Positions 7,364 to 10,208 of a stretch of DNA of 10,208 bases are shown in pieces. This DNA is from Tannerella sp. (GTDB taxonomy: Bacteria > Bacteroidota > Bacteroidia > Bacteroidales > Tannerellaceae). The DNA is taken from the NCBI GenBank assembly GCA_031259505.1, contig JAIRLL010000392.1:1-10208 (forward strand), written 5' to 3'. A program made the translations under genes and the position numbers. The notes beneath the pieces were generated by a model. That model searched no databases. It saw only the letters and a list, made by a program, of their open reading frames with translations, and was not told where the DNA came from. The number at the start of each line of letters is the position of its first letter. Position 1 is the first letter of the stretch.

Positions 7364-7391
7364 CTTACGAAGTATTTTTATGCCGTGCAAA
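7360..7391 (-). promoter_or_regulatory. Strong Bacteroidetes-type promoter of the alkaline phosphatase gene
   Basis: On the minus strand TTTG (7388-7391) is followed after exactly 20 bases by TAAGTTTG (7360-7367). Both elements match the Bacteroides primary sigma consensus TTTG-N19-21-TAnnTTTG perfectly. The start point should fall near 7353, leaving a leader of about 13 bases that includes a run of Ts on the plus strand (As in the mRNA) before the ATG. Confidence 0.8.
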
Positions 7392-7443
7392 TTTTATTTC
7401 CATCTGGAGTGCATTTGGCTGCGTCAATTTTCATCTTTGGATT

Positions 7444-9177
7444 TCATTCAAAAACGGCGTCTGTCTGCGTGATGCCGTTTTCGTTGAAGGCGTCTACCGA
7501 AAAATAATATCGGGAATCCCTGTTGAAGAAACCTCCTTCGAAATGATTGTCGAAGACCATGACGGCGTTCAGCAACTGTTCTCTGCTTATCCCGGTACGG
7601 ACGATGTAGCCGGTGGCATTTTCCTGTCTGTCCCACGTCAGCGAATACCTGCGGAGGTCCTCGGTATTGCGAACGACCTCGACGCCCGTCACTTTCGCGG
7701 GCTGTTTGCCGTTGCCACGGCCAAACACGCGGAAGCCGTAGAGCGAAAATTTTCCGGGCAAATCGCCTCTGTTCGTAATCCGCAGGTAGCGTGTTTTGAC
7801 GGGTTTGTCGAGCACGACAAGCTCGTGTACAGCGTCTTTTGCATTGCTGCTTTTGTCTGCGACCGTCTCCCAGTTGTTCGCATCGGCGGATGCTTCGACA
7901 ATATACCGGTAAGCAAACGGCTCATGCGGTGCGCGAACCGTAAAGTCCTGGTCGGCAAAGTTTATCTGTATGGCGTGAACGGTCATGGCGGCTTTCAGGT
8001 CTACCCGGAACCATTCGCCCGGACTGCCTGTGGCGGCCGACCACCAGTTTTCGATTTCTTCGTTCAGCGCACTGGCTGCCGGAAAACCGGGCAACTCCGA
8101 CGAAACGGCGGCCTCCCTGCGAAATGACAGAAGATGCCAGCCTGCCGAACGGTTATCTTCCGAAAAGTCCGCTTTCCCGTCGGGTATCACGAACGGATAA
8201 TCCGTCCACACTGTTTGCGTAGCCGGACTGCCGTCTTTTGTGAAATAAAGCGGGTACAGTCCCAGTCGCCGTTCAAAGGAGTGGCGTTGCGATATTTTGA
8301 TAGTTGCCACGTGCCAGTAGTTGCCGTATTTATCGAGGAAGGTATGCCCGTGTCCGGCGCCTCCCGCAAAGCCTCCCGGTTTGAAGGAGAAAGGATTGCT
8401 TTCGAGATACGTAAACGGGCCGAGCGGACTGTCGCCCACGTAGGCGCCGTCGGCATAAACCCTGAATTCCGTGCCCGGAGCGGCATAATGCAGATAATAT
8501 TTGCCGCCGTATTTAATCATGCACGGCCCTTCGTTCCAGCCGTCTCTGTTCAGTTCGTTGTTTTCGCCGGAACTCTCCCAGCCATATTTGTCCGAATGAT
8601 GTTCGATCAGCGGCACGGCGGCGCCCACGGTGGCGAAACCGTTTGCCGGGTCTACTTCCACGCCGTAAATCGGATGTACGTTCGAGCAGCCCCAGTACAT
8701 GTAGACCTTGCCGTCGTCGTCTCTGAAAAACGCCGGGTCCTGCGTGCCTTCTGCATTGAAATGAAACTTGCTGTCTGTCAGTTCCCAGTTATCATCGCTG
8801 TCGGGATTAGCCGTTTTGTATATTCTGACAGGCTCCCACGAAGCCATAAAATACAGCGTATCGCCCAGCACAAGGATTGTGGGCGCATAGTTTTCAATGG
8901 TTTCGAGCTTCTTCGTCGGGATGAAATCCCAACTTTTCAAATCCGGCGAACTCCAGTAACCGCCCGACTTGGAGGCAAACAGGTAATATTTTCCCCTGAA
9001 ATATTCGCACACAGGGTCGGCCGCTTCGCGCCAGCCGGGATCGTCGAACTGGAACCGGTAGTTCAGGTTCATCGGGTTTGCTACAATCGAACGTGCATCC
9101 GCAACCGGCTCTTCCGGCTTTTTCTCTGTTGAACACGAGAGCAGTAGCGCTGCTCCAAAAAATAAAATTCTTTTCAT
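7444..9177 (-). CDS. Lipoprotein glycoside hydrolase, GH43-type with F5/8 C and FN3-like domains
   Basis: This 577-residue protein starts with a lipoprotein signal (ALLLSC, lipid-bearing Cys15), so it is anchored in a membrane, probably facing outward. Residues about 35-340 form a five-bladed propeller of the GH43 kind. The expected acid residues are visible: Asp54 in EAADPV (base), Asp147 in GTQDPAF and Glu216 in WNEGPCM (general acid). His278 in GHGHTF matches the metal-binding His of the fold. Residues about 345-487 resemble an F5/8 type C (discoidin, CBM32-like) module, with a WWSA motif, GEWFRVDL and RYLRITNRG. Residues about 495-577 resemble a fibronectin-III domain. GH43 enzymes cleave arabinose- or xylose-containing and some galactose-containing glycans; the exact substrate cannot be read. 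The gene lies back-to-back with the ECF sigma gene and does not share an operon with the phosphatase. Confidence 0.92.
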   Translation of the reverse strand: MKRILFFGAALLLSCSTEKKPEEPVADARSIVANPMNLNYRFQFDDPGWREAADPVCEYFRGKYYLFASKSGGYWSSPDLKSWDFIPTKKLETIENYAPTILVLGDTLYFMASWEPVRIYKTANPDSDDNWELTDSKFHFNAEGTQDPAFFRDDDGKVYMYWGCSNVHPIYGVEVDPANGFATVGAAVPLIEHHSDKYGWESSGENNELNRDGWNEGPCMIKYGGKYYLHYAAPGTEFRVYADGAYVGDSPLGPFTYLESNPFSFKPGGFAGGAGHGHTFLDKYGNYWHVATIKISQRHSFERRLGLYPLYFTKDGSPATQTVWTDYPFVIPDGKADFSEDNRSAGWHLLSFRREAAVSSELPGFPAASALNEEIENWWSAATGSPGEWFRVDLKAAMTVHAIQINFADQDFTVRAPHEPFAYRYIVEASADANNWETVADKSSNAKDAVHELVVLDKPVKTRYLRITNRGDLPGKFSLYGFRVFGRGNGKQPAKVTGVEVVRNTEDLRRYSLTWDRQENATGYIVRTGISREQLLNAVMVFDNHFEGGFFNRDSRYYFSVDAFNENGITQTDAVFE

Positions 9178-9239
9178 ATTACTGTAATTTGTTTATCGGT
9201 TTTGTACTGTGATGTATTTATGTTTCGCCTTACCGACTG

Positions 9240-9271
9240 CAAAGGTCATATTTGTAAGCGTATTTTACAAG
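9240..9271 (-). promoter_or_regulatory. Probable promoter of the GH43 gene
   Basis: On the minus strand CTTG (9268-9271) is followed after 20 bases by GACCTTTG (9240-9247). This matches 3 of 4 and 5 of 6 fixed bases of TTTG-N19-21-TAnnTTTG. The leader would be roughly 55 bases. Confidence 0.5.
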
Positions 9272-9323
9272 TTTAATTCAATTTTTTTTTCAGTTCATGT
9301 CCGTCGGATGTTTTTTGCTTCTG

Positions 9324-9334
9324 CCGACTGTCGG
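9324..9334. repeat. Short palindrome upstream of the sigma factor promoter
   Basis: CCGAC and GTCGG flank a single T. It lies about 45 bases upstream of the rightward promoter and about 55 bases upstream of the leftward one, a place where a shared regulator could bind. There is no direct evidence for that. Confidence 0.25.
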
Positions 9335-9376
9335 GATATTTCGCAGAACCGTACGGAATGTAAAATTTGGCTGTAT

Positions 9377-9409
9377 TTTCTCCGGAAAAACAAATATTGC
9401 ATACATTTG
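9377..9409 (+). promoter_or_regulatory. Probable promoter of the ECF sigma gene
   Basis: TACATTTG (9402-9409) matches the -7 consensus TAnnTTTG perfectly. TTTC (9377-9380) lies 21 bases upstream and matches 3 of 4 bases of the -33 element. The leader to the ATG at 9483 would be about 65 bases. Confidence 0.6.
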
Positions 9410-9482
9410 CATCCGTTTGATTGACGAACTATGCATACGAAGGAGCGCCCGACATATTATTACAGTTTAATACGTTTTCGAC

Positions 9483-10064
9483 ATGCCTGATGAATACGAT
9501 TTGATTGCCGCGTTGAAGGAAGGAAATGCGCAGGCATTTTCGCTGATATTTAATGCCTGGTACAGGGATTTGGTACTGTTCGCAGGAAACTGTCTTGCGC
9601 AGCAGGCCGCCTGTGAAGACATTGTTCAGTCGGTTTTTTTGAAACTGTGGAGCGAACGGGCGACGCTGGTCATCGACACGTCGCTCAAATCCTGGCTGCT
9701 TCGAGCTGTCCGGAATGCCTGTCTGGACGAGATACGGCATCGCAACGTCGTGTTCGAACATGAGTCGTATGTCCTCTCGAGCCTCCGTCCCGACGATCTG
9801 GTGGATACGGAAAACTATGTCCTCTATTCCGAACTGCAGCGCCACCTGCACCGCGCCCTGGAACGGATGCCGGAAGCGTATCGCGAAGCTTTTGAACTGA
9901 ACCGTTTCGAAGGACTGAAGTATCGCGAAATCGCCGGCAAACTGAACGTTTCCGAACGGACGGTAGAAGACCGTATCGGCAAGGCTATCAGTTTTCTGAG
10001 AAAATATCTGCGGGAGTTTCTCGTCATGGCCGGATGGCTTGTTTTGCGGTACGGACTGTGGTAA
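9483..10064 (+). CDS. ECF-type RNA polymerase sigma factor (Bacteroidetes expansion type)
   Basis: This 193-residue sigma-70 family protein directs RNA polymerase to a small set of promoters, usually when released by an anti-sigma factor. Region 2 covers about residues 5-90, with EDIVQSVFLKLW at 45-56 and SWLLRAVRNACLDEIRH at 70-86. Region 4 covers about 115-176, with the helix-turn-helix KYREIAGKLNVSERTVEDRIGK, preceded by LERMPEAYREAF. Regions 1 and 3 are absent, which defines the ECF group. After region 4 comes a short hydrophobic tail (about 176-193) ending in Trp. The ATG at 9483 places the N-terminus just before region 2, as is normal; there is no clear Shine-Dalgarno site. The next gene looks like a FecR anti-sigma factor, so this is probably the sigma half of a TonB-linked surface signalling system. 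Confidence 0.95.
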   Translation: MPDEYDLIAALKEGNAQAFSLIFNAWYRDLVLFAGNCLAQQAACEDIVQSVFLKLWSERATLVIDTSLKSWLLRAVRNACLDEIRHRNVVFEHESYVLSSLRPDDLVDTENYVLYSELQRHLHRALERMPEAYREAFELNRFEGLKYREIAGKLNVSERTVEDRIGKAISFLRKYLREFLVMAGWLVLRYGLW

Positions 10065-10070
10065 ACGGCT

Positions 10071-10090
10071 TTTTAAACGTCTTTTAAACG
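10071..10090 (+). repeat. Two-copy 9-base direct repeat between the sigma and anti-sigma genes
   Basis: TTTTAAACG occurs at 10071-10079 and again at 10082-10090, a spacing of 11 bases or about one helical turn. It lies just after the sigma factor stop codon and 30 bases before the next start codon. It could be a binding site or simply a small tandem duplication. Confidence 0.4.
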
Positions 10091-10120
10091 AATGAACGGA
10101 TTAATGAAAAATAAAACAGT

Positions 10121-10208
10121 ATGTTGAACGAGCATCAAATCGAACGTCTGATCACAGCGCACCTGAACGACAGCGCCATTGCCGAAGAGCGGCTCTACCT
10201 GGAGAAAT
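10121..10208 (+). CDS. Probable FecR-like anti-sigma factor, N-terminus only
   Basis: The frame opens at the ATG at 10121 and runs off the right edge after 29 codons: a helical stretch with ERLITAHLND at 8-17 followed by EERLYLEK at 22-29. This short N-terminal helical pattern, with acidic EER/LEK following LxxHL, is what begins the cytoplasmic sigma-binding domain of FecR-type membrane proteins in Bacteroidota. The call also rests on position, 56 bases behind an ECF sigma gene, where FecR genes are the rule. Membrane and periplasmic domains are not in the window. Two upstream ATGs (10092 and 10104) are in another frame and hit a stop quickly. Confidence 0.7.
   Translation, partial: MLNEHQIERLITAHLNDSAIAEERLYLEK

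Larger units (their letters stand above)
9178..9482. other. Divergent intergenic promoter region
   Basis: This 305-base, AT-rich stretch lies between the GH43 gene and the ECF sigma gene. It holds one Bacteroidetes-type promoter in each direction (9240-9271 leftward, 9377-9409 rightward). Between them are two small palindromes, CCGAC-T-GTCGG (9324-9334) and CCGTACGG (9350-9357), and a run of nine to ten Ts near 9281-9291. I see no additional gene and no RNA gene here. Confidence 0.6.

Noticed and set aside
7234..9132. Long plus-strand frames (297 and 332 codons) opposite the phosphatase start and the GH43 gene
   Set aside because: They are shadows of the well-supported GH43 gene, which has a signal, catalytic residues and accessory domains in the minus-strand frame.
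1..10208. CRISPR arrays, toxin-antitoxin pairs, defence genes, transposases, tRNA or rRNA genes
   Set aside because: No regularly spaced repeats, no matching protein motifs, and no recognisable RNA gene structure were seen on either strand.

Overview
The window looks like chromosomal DNA of a Bacteroidales bacterium (Bacteroidota), probably a gut or oral relative of Bacteroides, Parabacteroides or Tannerella. Three things point there: several promoters fit the Bacteroidetes pattern TTTG-N19-21-TAnnTTTG instead of -35/-10 boxes, Shine-Dalgarno sites are mostly weak or absent, and the gene families (DUF4491, PyrB/PyrI next to a flavin reductase, a GH43 lipoprotein, an ECF sigma factor followed by a FecR-like gene) are typical of the group. 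Everything from the left edge to about 9.18 kb is on the minus strand; only the sigma factor and the start of the next gene are on the plus strand.

Layout, left to right. 1-1418 (-) is most of an ABC-F ATPase, cut by the left edge inside its second ATP-binding domain. 1419-1747 is an intergenic stretch rich in inverted repeats, including a REP/MITE-like palindromic element at 1632-1722. 1748-5565 (-) is a compact run of six genes transcribed as pyrB, pyrI, flavin reductase, outer-membrane beta-barrel protein, DUF4491 membrane protein, cutC. Gaps or overlaps are +20, +6, -4, +33 and -17 bases, so one transcript is plausible. Upstream of it, 5599-5636 holds a strong hairpin plus T-run that ends the neighbouring alkaline phosphatase gene and sits only 33 bases before pyrB.

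5646-7340 (-) is a secreted PhoA-type alkaline phosphatase with its own good promoter. 7444-9177 (-) is a lipoprotein glycosidase with a GH43 catalytic domain, an F5/8 type C (discoidin-like) domain and a fibronectin-III-like tail. 9178-9482 is a divergent promoter region. 9483-10064 (+) is an ECF sigma factor, followed at 10121 by the first 29 codons of a probable FecR-like anti-sigma factor that runs off the right edge. That pair normally opens a SusC/SusD-type nutrient uptake locus, which would lie just outside the window.

Functionally this is ordinary core and periplasmic metabolism: pyrimidine biosynthesis, phosphate release and glycan breakdown, plus the start of a cell-surface signalling locus. 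I see no defence system, CRISPR array, transposase, prophage, tRNA or rRNA. The points most worth a second look are the hairpin before pyrB (terminator or attenuator), the palindromic intergenic element, the palindrome at the phosphatase transcription start, and the conserved-looking link of pyrBI with a flavin reductase, an outer-membrane protein and DUF4491-CutC.
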